A stretch of 64,000 bases of DNA from SFHK01 sp964554795 (lineage in GTDB: Bacteria; Bacillota; Clostridia; Christensenellales; Aristaeellaceae): the NCBI GenBank assembly GCA_964554795.1, contig CAZKQB010000013.1:4763-68762 (forward strand), read 5' to 3'. The translations under genes were made by a program, and so were the position numbers. Positions 9,014 to 18,174 of this stretch are shown one piece after another; the first letter of the stretch is position 1; each line of letters starts with the position of its first letter. The notes under the pieces are model-generated. The model saw only the letters and a program-made list of their open reading frames with translations, searched no databases and was not told the origin of the DNA.

Positions 9014-9734
9014 GGGCCGCAGAGCCTACTCCAAGCACATCAGCGGCAACCAGTCTATCGACAAGGGCGATATCGCGAAGGCGACCGAGTTGCACAAGCA
9101 AGCATTGCAGCTGTATTCCGAGGCTTACGAGGCCGGCTGCCGCGACGTCAACGTCGTAATGGCGTACGGCGTACTTTTGATGCGCTTCGGCGAATATGAG
9201 AAGTCCCGTGATCTGCTTCTGAGCTGCGAGCACATGCCGGGACTGGACGCACAGAGCAAAAAGCAGCTGCGCATCAACTACAGCGTATGCCAGTGGCGGC
9301 TGGGAAACCTTGACCGCGCCATTGAGCTAATGGAGGAGGCCGCCTCCAACGGCAAGACCGCAATGATCTACACCACGCTGGGTTACTACTATATTGAACG
9401 CGGCATCCAGACCGGAGACTTCGCGCAGGCCATCGCCTTCAATCAGGAGGGCTATGAATATGACGAGGAGGACGCCGGCGTTCTGGACAACCTTGGTCAG
9501 CTGTACTACGCCATGGGCGAAACGGACAAGGCCTACGACTACTTCAAGCGCGCCTTCCAGCAGAAGCCCTCGCAGGTACCTACGCTGTACTTCATTGCCA
9601 AGATGAACCATGAAAAGGGCGACGACGAGAAGGCTCGCGGCTTCATCAAAAAGTGTCTGGGAGGCAACTTCTCTGCGCTGTGCTCCATCTCCTATGAACA
9701 GGCGCAGGCACTGGCCGAGGAAATCGGCAAATAA
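8991..9734 (+). CDS. tetratricopeptide-repeat protein
   Basis: A 247-residue protein made of helical TPR units, for example AYDYFKRAFQQKPSQVPTLY (about 183-202), the unit GNLDRAIELMEEAASNGKTA and the unit around residue 155. It has no signal peptide, so it is presumably a cytoplasmic scaffold. AGGAGG (8977-8982) sits 8 bases ahead of the ATG inside the end of the YprB-like gene, showing a tight two-gene operon. The link with an exonuclease suggests a partner protein, but the target is unknown. Confidence 0.85.
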   Translation: MGFMANLKGRRAYSKHISGNQSIDKGDIAKATELHKQALQLYSEAYEAGCRDVNVVMAYGVLLMRFGEYEKSRDLLLSCEHMPGLDAQSKKQLRINYSVCQWRLGNLDRAIELMEEAASNGKTAMIYTTLGYYYIERGIQTGDFAQAIAFNQEGYEYDEEDAGVLDNLGQLYYAMGETDKAYDYFKRAFQQKPSQVPTLYFIAKMNHEKGDDEKARGFIKKCLGGNFSALCSISYEQAQALAEEIGK

Positions 9735-9765
9735 TCGCGCCCGCAGCCCTAGCCGCTCATTCTGA

Positions 9766-9808
9766 AGAAGCACCCGTGAATCCAAAAATCACGGGCGCTT
9801 CCTTTTTA
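9766..9808 (+). terminator. intrinsic terminator of the YprB-TPR operon
   Basis: GAAGCaCCCGTGA (9766 on) pairs with TCACGGGcGCTTC (to 9801) and is followed by CTTTTT, 32 bases after the stop codon. Confidence 0.85.
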
Positions 9809-9862
9809 AACGCTCCAAAAGCCGGAGGCCACTGTATTTTCTTCAAGGCGACTCGCGTGGTC

Positions 9863-11977
9863 TCACGCATCCCGCACAATTTCAAGCATGCGCGTCTCGC
9901 CGAAATGCATGCGCAGCTCGGTATAGGTTTCGTTACCCTCGAGGACCTCGTCCGTGAATGCATCCTTCAGCGCGCCCTTGCCTGGCACGTAGATACGCTT
10001 TGCTCCATCCGATGCCGCATGCACCGCGATATAACGCGTATCTGCAGCTACAATCTCTCCGGAATAATTATAAATGTGGCCGCCGGACAATGCGATCATT
10101 TCGCGCAGCAGTGCAGCCGGCACGCACGGCGCAAGGCTCCAAAATACCTGATACTCCGGCTCCCTGTGCATCACAACGCCGGGACGTCCATCCTCCAAAC
10201 GCGCCATTACCACATCGCCCGGCGCCGGCTCGATCGTTACATCGGGCAGTACTGGAGCGCACACCGGAAACATCTGATCCTCCCACGTGCAGCGCACCGT
10301 CATCGTTCCGTCCCTCCGGCACACATGGAATCCGGTCGTTTTTTCCATTCCCCTTCCATAAAAATCCGGAAGCAGAACAAACAGTACCGAACGCCCGTCG
10401 CGCTTCCATTTCTCAAGCGCCGCACGCTGCCCATCCGTCAGCCGCGCAGGCGCAAGCAGCACCGCCATTCGATAATCGTCTGGCGACACATGCTCCAGAT
10501 CCTCCAGCATATAGGTGTGATAGCCCGCGCCGGTCGCGCCAAGCTCTGTCATCTGGTCGGGAATCAGCGCCGACAGCGTGCTTCCCGCCGACGATGCAAA
10601 GTAATTCGGCGCGTCCTCATCCACAAACACGCATATCGCCGAAACCGGCCTTTCCTGCGCATCCGTCAGCGACATGCGCGCGATTTCTGCTGCTCTGCGG
10701 TGAAAGGCCATGTATTCCGGCCGATTATACCAGCCGCCGCACATATCAAACCACCACAGAGCGGCAGAGTGCGTCAGAATGTCTCCCAGCGCGCGCGTCA
10801 TCTGCCCCAGCGAGCCCTCCACCGTCTGCGGTCCCAGCCACACCGGGCCATCGTAAATATCATTTGCCACAGGATTGGCATGCGGCATGCTTTTCCTGAA
10901 CGGCTCCGAAAGAGACGTCCGCACATCCGCTTCCACGAAAAACGGCTTTCCGTGCAGCCGCGCCGCGTCCAGCGCTGCCTGAAATCCCCAATGAACGCCC
11001 TGCGCACGGGCATGTGAATAGGCAAACGGACTTGCAAGAAAGTCAATTTCCTTGTCTCTTAGCAGGATGGACATATCATTGTGCGCATGCTCCGGCCAGC
11101 AAAGCGTCATATTTCCATAGAATATGCCCATCACCTGCCGCCTCTCGGTGACACGCTTGGCCGCGCGTACCAGCCTTTGCGCAAAACCGGACACCTCCCG
11201 GCTGTAAAACCGGTAATAATCGATCGTGCGCGCCTCCGCAATTCCGTCGCGCATGTCGCCCCTCCACCCATACGCACGCTCGGCTGGCGTGGGGATGCGC
11301 GCATCCTGAAAGGCCTTCAGATTCGTATGCCACGCCTCGTTCAGCCGCTCGATCGTTTTATATTTCTCCTCAAGCCAACGTGCGAACGCCCTGCGGGATA
11401 TATCGGAATAATCCTGATACTGATGCGCGTGAATCGTAGGCCGTATAAACTCCTCGGTATTGCCCGCAGCCAGATGCCAGCCGATCACATAACGATCCCA
11501 GCCGCTTTCCTCCAGCCAATGCTGAAAATGCTCCATCACATGCTCGCATGCGCCCAGCCATTCGTCTGACGAAAAGGACAGGTGCACACTCATTCCCTGT
11601 GCATCCAAGCACTGTGCCTGCGGATGCGCATTTTCCCACCATTTCGGCATTTCCAGCATCAGCCTGGGTAGAAGATAGATTTCGCCCGGGCGGCTGTCTC
11701 CGACAATCCTGCGAAAGTCCGCATCCGCAGCGCTGAAATCAAACCGTTCTCCCTCCCGATAGAACCCGGGACGAAACGGCCGAAGCGCCGTAATCTGATT
11801 GATGCCGCGGTCGCCTGCATATACGCCGACGCTGAACAGCCGCACGCCAACCTTCTTGAAGTCCTCATACCTCGCCTTTTCCGGCTGATAGGAAAGATAC
11901 GCATACATCGGCACCCTGTCGCCGTTTACATTGATAACGAAGCCATTTTCACATGCTTCAATCCGACTTTCCAGCAT
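9863..11977 (-). CDS. GH42-like beta-galactosidase-type glycoside hydrolase
   Basis: A 704-residue protein with a TIM-barrel first half, a trimerisation-like alpha/beta middle (about 430-600) and a beta C-terminus, the order of GH42 beta-galactosidases. The acid/base region reads VIGWHLAAGNTEEF (about residues 162-175), which replaces the usual xWQxxNE of GH42. The candidate nucleophile is the Glu of FFVEADVRT (about 330). No signal peptide, so it should act on imported oligosaccharides. The ATG has an AAGGGG-type site. Upstream on the same strand is a NagB-like deaminase gene with a terminator between the two. It may belong to a GH42-related family; substrate unproven. Confidence 0.75.
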   Translation of the reverse strand: MLESRIEACENGFVINVNGDRVPMYAYLSYQPEKARYEDFKKVGVRLFSVGVYAGDRGINQITALRPFRPGFYREGERFDFSAADADFRRIVGDSRPGEIYLLPRLMLEMPKWWENAHPQAQCLDAQGMSVHLSFSSDEWLGACEHVMEHFQHWLEESGWDRYVIGWHLAAGNTEEFIRPTIHAHQYQDYSDISRRAFARWLEEKYKTIERLNEAWHTNLKAFQDARIPTPAERAYGWRGDMRDGIAEARTIDYYRFYSREVSGFAQRLVRAAKRVTERRQVMGIFYGNMTLCWPEHAHNDMSILLRDKEIDFLASPFAYSHARAQGVHWGFQAALDAARLHGKPFFVEADVRTSLSEPFRKSMPHANPVANDIYDGPVWLGPQTVEGSLGQMTRALGDILTHSAALWWFDMCGGWYNRPEYMAFHRRAAEIARMSLTDAQERPVSAICVFVDEDAPNYFASSAGSTLSALIPDQMTELGATGAGYHTYMLEDLEHVSPDDYRMAVLLAPARLTDGQRAALEKWKRDGRSVLFVLLPDFYGRGMEKTTGFHVCRRDGTMTVRCTWEDQMFPVCAPVLPDVTIEPAPGDVVMARLEDGRPGVVMHREPEYQVFWSLAPCVPAALLREMIALSGGHIYNYSGEIVAADTRYIAVHAASDGAKRIYVPGKGALKDAFTDEVLEGNETYTELRMHFGETRMLEIVRDA

Positions 11978-12033
11978 CCGCGTTCACCCCTTGCCTTCCT
12001 ATGGCTATTCGCTGATAAAGCAACCTGTTACAA

Positions 12034-12079
12034 GAAAAAGCCATGGCGAAGCCGGAGAGTTCTCCATTCCGTCATGGCT
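12034..12079 (-). terminator. intrinsic terminator after the NagB-like gene
   Basis: Minus-strand AGCCATG (12079-12073) pairs with CATGGCT (12045-12039), with a nested GGAGA/TCTCC hairpin, followed by TTTTTC. Confidence 0.7.
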
Positions 12080-12085
12080 GCCGTC

Positions 12086-12841
12086 CTATAAAAGCGCTGC
12101 GCTATCCGGGTCAAGATACATCGTTGTGCCGTCCAGCTGACGCATTACGGTGGCGGGGCAGGCCTCGCCGATCGGATCGTTCACCGTGCGCCGCACGGCC
12201 TCGGCCTTTGTAGGCGCAGGCACCACGCAAAAGCGGTAAGGCGCAGACGCAAGCTGCGTCACCGTCAGCGTGAGCGCCATCTTAGGCACGTCGTCAAACG
12301 TCGGGAAGCAGCCGTCGTGTACCTGCTGCATGCGGCACACGTCGTCCAGCTTCACGGGTTTCATGCGCAGCGGGTCATGGAAATCTGCCACCGGCGGATC
12401 GTTAAACGCAATATGTCCGTTTTCGCCAATGCCCATCACGACGATGTCCACCGGATGCTTCTCCAACAGCGCCGAATAGCGTGCGCATTCAGCCTCCGCA
12501 CCCTCGGAGCCGTCAATAAGATTGACGGAACGCAGCGGCACATGATCAAACAGCGCGTTTTTGAGAAACTCGGAAAAACGCTGTGGCGCGCCCTTGGGCA
12601 GGCCTACGTATTCGTCCATGTGAAACGCATTTACGCGGCCCCATTCAATGGCTTTATCGGCCTTCAGCGACGCCAGCACCTCATTCTGCGACGGCGCCGC
12701 AGCAAAAATCATGTTGATCGTTTGCTTCGTTTCAAGTAGCCTCCGCATGCATGCGGCTATATCCGCGGCAGCGGCCGCGCCCATTTCCACGCGGCTGTCA
12801 TAAATTTTCACAGCCAGCCTCCCGGCCTGCAGCTTCTTCAT
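12086..12841 (-). CDS. NagB-family glucosamine-6-phosphate deaminase-like protein
   Basis: A 251-residue protein of the NagB/6-phosphogluconolactonase fold, which isomerises and deaminates glucosamine-6-phosphate to fructose-6-phosphate. FHMDEYVGL (about 72-80) and GIGENGHIAFNDP (about 136-148) align with the active-site segments. The usual FNEP is FNDP here, and the protein lacks some of the C-terminal allosteric tail of E. coli NagB. It could be a paralogue acting on another amino-sugar phosphate. Neighbours (GH42-like glycosidase downstream) suit amino-sugar or galactoside catabolism. Confidence 0.75.
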   Translation of the reverse strand: MKKLQAGRLAVKIYDSRVEMGAAAAADIAACMRRLLETKQTINMIFAAAPSQNEVLASLKADKAIEWGRVNAFHMDEYVGLPKGAPQRFSEFLKNALFDHVPLRSVNLIDGSEGAEAECARYSALLEKHPVDIVVMGIGENGHIAFNDPPVADFHDPLRMKPVKLDDVCRMQQVHDGCFPTFDDVPKMALTLTVTQLASAPYRFCVVPAPTKAEAVRRTVNDPIGEACPATVMRQLDGTTMYLDPDSAALL

Positions 12842-12988
12842 ACGTAGCCTCCCCTATTATTTGCCGTACTGACTCCCCCGGGCGCTCAGGCTTCGGCTGC
12901 ATGCAACGCCTTCCATGCGGCGCAGCCGACAGCCGTAGCCGTCCCTTTCACGGAATCTCTTCTCCGTCCCATATAGGACTCATTTTTT

Positions 12989-12994
12989 ATTATA
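12989..12994 (-). promoter_or_regulatory. probable -10 box for the NagB-like gene
   Basis: TATAAT on the minus strand inside an A/T-rich stretch 150 bases upstream of the ATG at 12841. No convincing -35 box was found, so the leader length and control remain open. The rest of 12842-13085 shows no gene. Confidence 0.4.
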
Positions 12995-13085
12995 ACGCCT
13001 TATGATTAAGCCTGTTCGGTGCTTTTCAGTTCGCCAGAACGGCTTCGTTTTTTGTCTTTCTAAAAAAGACCGCAGTCTGTTTTTT

Positions 13086-13121
13086 ACAGAAAAGGAACGG
13101 CCTGCCAAGCTGGCAGGCCGC
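13086..13121 (-). terminator. intrinsic terminator of the nucleotidase gene
   Basis: Arms 13099-13108 and 13112-13121 pair perfectly (CGGCCTGCCA). Read leftward they are followed by TTCCTTTTCTG. Confidence 0.85.
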
Positions 13122-13133
13122 CGGTAAAACGGA

Positions 13134-14786
13134 TTACTGAGCTGCTTCCACGGCAACGATACGGCCTTCGCCATAGGGATTCGCATAGGCCTCGCCAATC
13201 ACGCCGTTCAGCCCCTCGGTGATGTAGGTTAGCAGAACCTGGTTGTCCAGCATCACATCAACCTGGGTGAAGTGGTTGTTCGTAAAGACGTTATTTCCAT
13301 CGCCGCCGTTCATCAGCATGTAATTATGGGAAGCAATGGTGTAGGTCTTCTCGGGATCAAGGGGCTCGCCCGCGATCATAACGTTCTTCACGCGGCGTTC
13401 GCCTTCAACTGCCACGAACATATTTTTCTCGTCCATCTTCACGGTGGAGGGCAGGTAGGTATGAATCTCAAAGGTCAAGCCGGAAACGTGCAGGAACCCG
13501 CCGCTCTCGCCGGGCAGAGCTCTGACGCCCAGTTCCAGCGCATCGAGAATCTGCTGGCCGGTCGCTTCGCATACGCACAGCATGTTGCCGAAGGGATGTA
13601 CCTTCAGAATGTCGTTGCGGGTAATGTCACCGGCCTTAATGCTCACACGGACACCGCCGCCATTCACGAATGCGACATCCGCACCGGAAACGTAACGGTA
13701 TGCGTCAGCGCACAGATCACCCAGATTGGTCTCGGCGCTGCGAACAATACGCTCGCCGGTAACGGGATCGGCAATGGTCAGTTCAACCTCGGAACGGGCA
13801 ACGACCTCAGCCAGCGCGGCATTCATTTCCGCAGTCGCATCGACGACAGCCTTGGTTACGTCAGTATCCAGCGCATAGAGTGTAGTGGCGTTGAAATCCG
13901 CGCAGTTCCACTCCATTACGCCCGCCTGCATTGCGCCGTCCTTGGCCGCGATCTTCAGATAGCCAATGCCTGCAAGCTTCGTTCCGCAGCCCTGCCGCAG
14001 CACGGTCTCGCCGGCCTTGTTGAGCATTTCCACATGATCCATATCATGGCTGTGGCCGTCCAGCATCGCATCAATGCCGGTGGTGTTGGCAATGACGTCA
14101 GCGTAGGTATACGGCTGGCAGCTGGTTTCGTTGCCCAGATGCGCCATGGCGATGACGTAGGCCGCACCCTCAGCGCGCGCATCGTCCACGGCCTTCTGCA
14201 CGGCATTATACAGATCGTCGCCGGTCTCAGCCTCGAAGAAGCCATAGATGAAATTGCCGTTTTCATCCTGGAAGTACTTCGGCGTAGAGGAGGTCAGCGT
14301 CTTCGGCGTGGTAATACCTACGAAGGCGATCTTCACGCCGTCGAATTCCTTGATGACATAGGGTGCAAACTGCAGCTCGCCGTTTTTGTTGAAGTTGCAG
14401 CTCACATAGGGGAAGTTCGCCATCTTCGTCAGTTCGAAGAAGCGCTCCATGCCGTAGTCGAACTCGTGATTACCCATGGTAGCAATGTCGTAGCCCACGG
14501 CGTTCATCAGCTTGACGTTGGCTTCGCCGCTGGTCATCGTGCCGACAGGCTCACCCTGAATGGAATCGCCGTTGTCAACCAAGACCACGTGATTGCCCGC
14601 ATTTTTGTAGGCATCGCGTACCATGGCCAGGCCGGCATAGCCGAAGCCCGACTCAATGCCGCAGTGCACGTCGCTAGTGAACAGCACGACAACGTCATGC
14701 TCAAGCTGAGGAGCCGCCCCTTCCGCAAGAGACGTGCATCCGAGCAGCAACGTCAGGGCGAGGAGAATCGCGAGAAGTCTTTTCAT
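13134..14786 (-). CDS. secreted 5'-nucleotidase / metallophosphoesterase
   Basis: A 550-residue exported enzyme of the UshA/5'-nucleotidase family, which dephosphorylates nucleotides or hydrolyses nucleotide sugars outside the membrane. A signal peptide (residues 1-23) includes a lipobox-like LLLGC. The metallophosphatase domain has FTSDVHCGI, DNGDSIQG, MGNHEFDYG, MAHLGNE and DGHSHD, all metal ligands of the family. The C-terminal nucleotide-binding domain has NGGGVRVSI and LMNGGDGNN. The start is the ATG at 14786 behind AAGGAGGAATCC, not the longer frame to 15029, because the signal peptide starts there. It is monocistronic, with its own promoter and terminator. Likely role: scavenging nucleosides and phosphate. 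Confidence 0.93.
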   Translation of the reverse strand: MKRLLAILLALTLLLGCTSLAEGAAPQLEHDVVVLFTSDVHCGIESGFGYAGLAMVRDAYKNAGNHVVLVDNGDSIQGEPVGTMTSGEANVKLMNAVGYDIATMGNHEFDYGMERFFELTKMANFPYVSCNFNKNGELQFAPYVIKEFDGVKIAFVGITTPKTLTSSTPKYFQDENGNFIYGFFEAETGDDLYNAVQKAVDDARAEGAAYVIAMAHLGNETSCQPYTYADVIANTTGIDAMLDGHSHDMDHVEMLNKAGETVLRQGCGTKLAGIGYLKIAAKDGAMQAGVMEWNCADFNATTLYALDTDVTKAVVDATAEMNAALAEVVARSEVELTIADPVTGERIVRSAETNLGDLCADAYRYVSGADVAFVNGGGVRVSIKAGDITRNDILKVHPFGNMLCVCEATGQQILDALELGVRALPGESGGFLHVSGLTFEIHTYLPSTVKMDEKNMFVAVEGERRVKNVMIAGEPLDPEKTYTIASHNYMLMNGGDGNNVFTNNHFTQVDVMLDNQVLLTYITEGLNGVIGEAYANPYGEGRIVAVEAAQ

Positions 14787-14823
14787 GGTTGGATTCCTCC
14801 TTATCATATTTCCGTGTCCATAC

Positions 14824-14851
14824 ATTATAACATACTGCCTGCGTTTTACAA
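14824..14851 (-). promoter_or_regulatory. sigma-A promoter of the nucleotidase gene
   Basis: Minus-strand TTGTAA (14851-14846) and TATAAT (14829-14824) with a 16-base spacer. Confidence 0.7.
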
Positions 14852-14917
14852 CCGCATTCAAAGTGTACGACACAATTTTACGTGCATACGCTTCTCTTCG
14901 TACCGACATTCCCAGAA

Positions 14918-14953
14918 AGAACCGCCCACGGGCGCAAACCCGTAGGCGGTTCT
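14918..14953 (-). terminator. intrinsic terminator of the Gfo/Idh/MocA gene
   Basis: Arms 14918-14932 and 14939-14953 pair over 15 bases with one mismatch. Leftward it is followed by TTCTTTCT, just past the stop at 14968. Confidence 0.75.
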
Positions 14954-14967
14954 TTGTAGGAGTCGGT

Positions 14968-16137
14968 TTAAATCTCCGGAATTTCAATCGCGAGCTCGTG
15001 GCCGCACTCCGCAGAGCGGCAGATGCCATCGATAATCGCCTGGTTATACAGAATCTGGCTGGTGGGCACGGGCGCGGGCAGATCGTTCAGGATGGCATCC
15101 AAGAAGGAGCGCACCTTGTGGTAGAACAGGCCCTTGTCGTCCGGGTTCTTGAGAATCGGGATCTTTTCCTCGGTGGGCACGCCAGCCACGTCGTGATACA
15201 GCGTCATCTCACCGCCAACGGTACCATTCCAGCAGTCGGTAGAGGGAATTCGCAGACCGGCCTTGGTGCCGAGAATGATGGTATCGCCGGGCGTGTTGAT
15301 GTTCATGGCCCACGCGATGCGGAAGTCGAGGATGATGTCGCCCTCAAGGCGCACAAACGCGGCGGCGAAATCGTCCACGCTGAAGCGCTTGGCATTCTCC
15401 TCAGCGGTGTGGAAGCGATCCGGATGCTGAGTTGCCGGGTTGGTGCCGAAGAAATCGCTCTTATAGCCGGAAACCGTCAGGGGCTTCGGATAGCCGATGG
15501 CGTTAAGCACCATGTCCAGCGAATAGCAGCCGATATCGCCCAGCGCGCCGATGCCGCCGGTGGACTTTTCGATGAACGTACTGTTCGGGATGCCGCGACG
15601 ACGGCCGCCGCCAGTCTGGATATAGTAAATCTTGCCAAGCTCGCCGCTCTCGACGATCTTCTTGATCATCTGCATGTTCACGTCCACGCGGGGCTGGAAG
15701 CCGATGGAGAGAATTTTGCCGCTCTTCTTCTCCGCGCGGCAAACCTCGACGGCCTCGTCCAACGTCACGGTGAAGGGCTTCTCAAGCAGAACGTTCACGC
15801 CGTGCTCCAGCGCGTAGATGGTGGGAACGGCATGCTGCGTGTTGTAGGTGCAGATGCTGACCGCATCCAGCTGCTCGTTGTCAATCATTTCCTTGTGGCT
15901 GGGATAGAACCGAACGCCCTCCACGCCGTAGCGCTTCATGAAGGCTTCCGCCTTGCCGGGAATCAGATCGGCAGCGGCGACGATGTCCACGTCGTCCATC
16001 TGCTTGTAGCTTTCGATATGCGATTCCGCGATCCAGCCGGTACCGATAATACCAACCTTCAGGCGGCGGCCGCCGGTCTTCTTCTCTTCTTCGAATGACT
16101 GGGTGAACTGGCTAAGTACCTTATCGCCGTTTGCCAT
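14968..16137 (-). CDS. Gfo/Idh/MocA-family NAD(P)-dependent sugar dehydrogenase
   Basis: A 389-residue cytoplasmic oxidoreductase that probably oxidises a sugar, inositol or sugar derivative. The N-terminal Rossmann fold has VGIIGTGWIAESHI and the family motif EKPFTVT follows near residue 115. The C-terminal alpha/beta domain makes up the rest. The start is the ATG at 16137 behind GGGAGG; an in-frame ATG eleven codons upstream has no site. It is divergent from an AraC regulator gene (16271), which probably controls it. The substrate is not deducible. Confidence 0.9.
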   Translation of the reverse strand: MANGDKVLSQFTQSFEEEKKTGGRRLKVGIIGTGWIAESHIESYKQMDDVDIVAAADLIPGKAEAFMKRYGVEGVRFYPSHKEMIDNEQLDAVSICTYNTQHAVPTIYALEHGVNVLLEKPFTVTLDEAVEVCRAEKKSGKILSIGFQPRVDVNMQMIKKIVESGELGKIYYIQTGGGRRRGIPNSTFIEKSTGGIGALGDIGCYSLDMVLNAIGYPKPLTVSGYKSDFFGTNPATQHPDRFHTAEENAKRFSVDDFAAAFVRLEGDIILDFRIAWAMNINTPGDTIILGTKAGLRIPSTDCWNGTVGGEMTLYHDVAGVPTEEKIPILKNPDDKGLFYHKVRSFLDAILNDLPAPVPTSQILYNQAIIDGICRSAECGHELAIEIPEI

Positions 16138-16184
16138 GTTTGTATCCTCCCAAATGAAAATTCCTCGCACACCTTAATAGGTTA

Positions 16185-16213
16185 TTGACATTTTAACACA
16201 GAAGAAATATGAT
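16185..16213 (+). promoter_or_regulatory. sigma-A promoter of the AraC regulator gene
   Basis: TTGACA (16185-16190) and TATGAT (16208-16213), 17-base spacer, in the divergent region between the dehydrogenase and regulator genes. Confidence 0.8.
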
Positions 16214-16270
16214 ATGTATGTGGTTTAGCGCGTGTTTTATGACGTTTTGTGCTATCCTTTCGGAGGGTTT

Positions 16271-17050
16271 ATGTTAGAAACATTCGAGAAATACCGGGAC
16301 GACCTGTCCCGTGCAGAGATTTGGCGGTCGGACAGGGTGAGTTGCATCCCTCATTACCATACCGGCGTGGAAATCGTTTACGTGCTGGAGGGACGCATAT
16401 CGGCAATCATAGGCGGACGCGAGCTGACGGCAGACGCCGGTCAGGCGATTGTGAGCGGCTCCTATACCGTTCATGCCTACGGAGAGGAAAGGGCTCCCGC
16501 TATTGTTGCCATCATTCCGCCGTGCGAAACGCCGGCGCTGCAGAAGCGGCTGATCGCCGGGCAGTTTGTGAACCCTGTATTCCAGGATGAGGAAAATCGC
16601 CTCCGGCAGATGATGCAGCTTTTGCTTTCGGAGCAGGAGGACGCCGTCGTACGCGCGGGCCTGAGCGCCGCTGTGCTCGGTTTCGCCATGCGAAAAGCCG
16701 GCTTTGAAGCCATGGCCGGGGACAACAAGGGCGGCCTGATGGCGCAGGTGCTCCGTTATCTGAGTGAAAACTACGCTCAGCCCCTGGGAGTAGATCAGAT
16801 GGCCGCTCATTTCGGCTACAGCCGAAGCCGCTTTTCGCATCTGTTCAAGGCCAACATCGGCGTAAGCGTGCCGCGCTACGTCAACATCCTACGCTGCCGC
16901 GACGCCGCCGAGGCGCTGCTGAACACCGACCTGCCTGTTGTCGACATAGCCATCAACGCTGGCTTTAACAACACACATACCTTCTATACGGCTTTCCGCG
17001 AGCTCTATCACATGACCCCCGGCGAGTACATAAAGGCCAGCCGCTCATAG
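16271..17050 (+). CDS. AraC-family transcriptional regulator
   Basis: A 259-residue regulator. Residues 1-150 form a cupin-like sugar-sensing domain (HYHTGVEIVYVLEGR near residue 27). The C-terminal 100 residues hold two helix-turn-helix units, including VDQMAAHFGYSRSRFSHLFK and VVDIAINAGFNNTHTFYTAF ending in the classic MTPGEY. GGAGG lies 6 bases ahead of the ATG at 16271; the frame is open 13 codons further but without a site. It is divergent from the Gfo/Idh/MocA gene, its probable target. Confidence 0.9.
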   Translation: MLETFEKYRDDLSRAEIWRSDRVSCIPHYHTGVEIVYVLEGRISAIIGGRELTADAGQAIVSGSYTVHAYGEERAPAIVAIIPPCETPALQKRLIAGQFVNPVFQDEENRLRQMMQLLLSEQEDAVVRAGLSAAVLGFAMRKAGFEAMAGDNKGGLMAQVLRYLSENYAQPLGVDQMAAHFGYSRSRFSHLFKANIGVSVPRYVNILRCRDAAEALLNTDLPVVDIAINAGFNNTHTFYTAFRELYHMTPGEYIKASRS

Positions 17051-17103
17051 GCGCATATGGGCAGCGCGCCCGCTTCGTTTCAAACGGACGCGCCGCCCAT
17101 ATG

Positions 17104-18174
17104 CTATTCCTTTTTCTTCTTCCCGCCGAATGCGCCGCCCGTTGCCTCGCTGAACGTGCTCTTCAGCTTATCGCCCGCGCCGCGCAGCGAGCCCGTTGCA
17201 ACCAGTGCGAAAACAATGGCGGCTGCAATCGCAAGCCCGATCAGCCAGCCCACGCCCTTCGCCGCACCGTTCTTCTCTTCCTTCTCCGGCTGCTCAGCAG
17301 CGTTTTTTTCATTATATAGCGTCTGATACAGCACGTCCGCCATATACTCCGTGGCGTCAATCGCCTTTTGCTTTTCAATCCTATGCGTGCCAAATTCCAG
17401 AAGAATCGCGCGGGGATACAGATCCTGATTATAGTTCCCCTTGCCGATATAAATGTCCTTCACCAACCCCGGATATTCGTCGTCTGCCACTGCCTTCAGC
17501 CGCTTGGCAAAGGCTCGGTTTTCAGCGGCGTTTGCGTTGCTCTTGCCAACAAACAGGCGTACCTTGCTGATGTCGTTGCCCTCCACCTCGGTTTCATACT
17601 GGCTGGCAGGCACGCCGTCGCGATGAATGTCAATCAGCGCATCCGGATTCTTCTCCATCAGCTCCGCCGCCACGGAGCGCGAGCGCCTGTAGGCTCCTGC
17701 GTCGTGAGGAAGAAAGGTCTCGTGCGAATAGGTCACGTCGATTCCCTTTTTCTCCAGATTTTTCTTCAACGCCTCACCCACATCGTAGATCCCTGCATCC
17801 TTGAGCAGCGAGCTTTCTCCGTCGCCATGAATATAGGATTCGTCGCTGTGCGTGGAATACATGCAGATTTTCTTTTTCGTGTCGGCCGCGTCCGCAAGCG
17901 CGGCAAAGGCATGCACCGTGTCGCTGGGCTCATCGCCTATCCGCCTCGCCACGGCGCGGGCATTCTCGTTATCGACGGAAATCACGCGGTATAGCTGATT
18001 GTCGCCGGAAATGTACTCGTCTCCCTCATACATGCTGCCCATACGCTGCGTAATTTCTATGCCTGCTTCATCCACCATCGTGTAAATGCGGTCATCCTCG
18101 CCCTCAAACGTCTCACAAAGGCCCGTGCCGCAAAAAAGCAGCAGAAGAAATGTCAGCGCCAGCGTCCGTTTCAT
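17104..18174 (-). CDS. spoIIP: stage II sporulation protein P-like peptidoglycan hydrolase
   Basis: A 356-residue exported protein. In spore formers SpoIIP is an amidase/endopeptidase that works with SpoIID and SpoIIM to thin septal peptidoglycan during engulfment. A signal peptide (1-20) is followed by the catalytic domain (about 95-300) with STHSDESY, PHDAGAYRRSRSVA and ALIDIHRDG, the His/Glu motifs of the family. A second membrane helix (about 308-330) and a KKKKE tail follow; a C-terminal anchor is not usual in Bacillus SpoIIP. The start at 18174 is behind AAGGAGGG; 17 more codons are open upstream. It overlaps the upstream membrane-protein gene by four bases. Confidence 0.85.
   Translation of the reverse strand: MKRTLALTFLLLLFCGTGLCETFEGEDDRIYTMVDEAGIEITQRMGSMYEGDEYISGDNQLYRVISVDNENARAVARRIGDEPSDTVHAFAALADAADTKKKICMYSTHSDESYIHGDGESSLLKDAGIYDVGEALKKNLEKKGIDVTYSHETFLPHDAGAYRRSRSVAAELMEKNPDALIDIHRDGVPASQYETEVEGNDISKVRLFVGKSNANAAENRAFAKRLKAVADDEYPGLVKDIYIGKGNYNQDLYPRAILLEFGTHRIEKQKAIDATEYMADVLYQTLYNEKNAAEQPEKEEKNGAAKGVGWLIGLAIAAAIVFALVATGSLRGAGDKLKSTFSEATGGAFGGKKKKE

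Noticed and set aside
13272..14945. 557-codon rightward open frame opposite the nucleotidase gene
   Set aside because: High GC at third positions keeps antisense frames open; the leftward frame has all family motifs.
14787..15029. N-terminal extension of the nucleotidase by 81 residues
   Set aside because: It would precede the promoter and bury the signal peptide; a strong ribosome binding site marks 14786.
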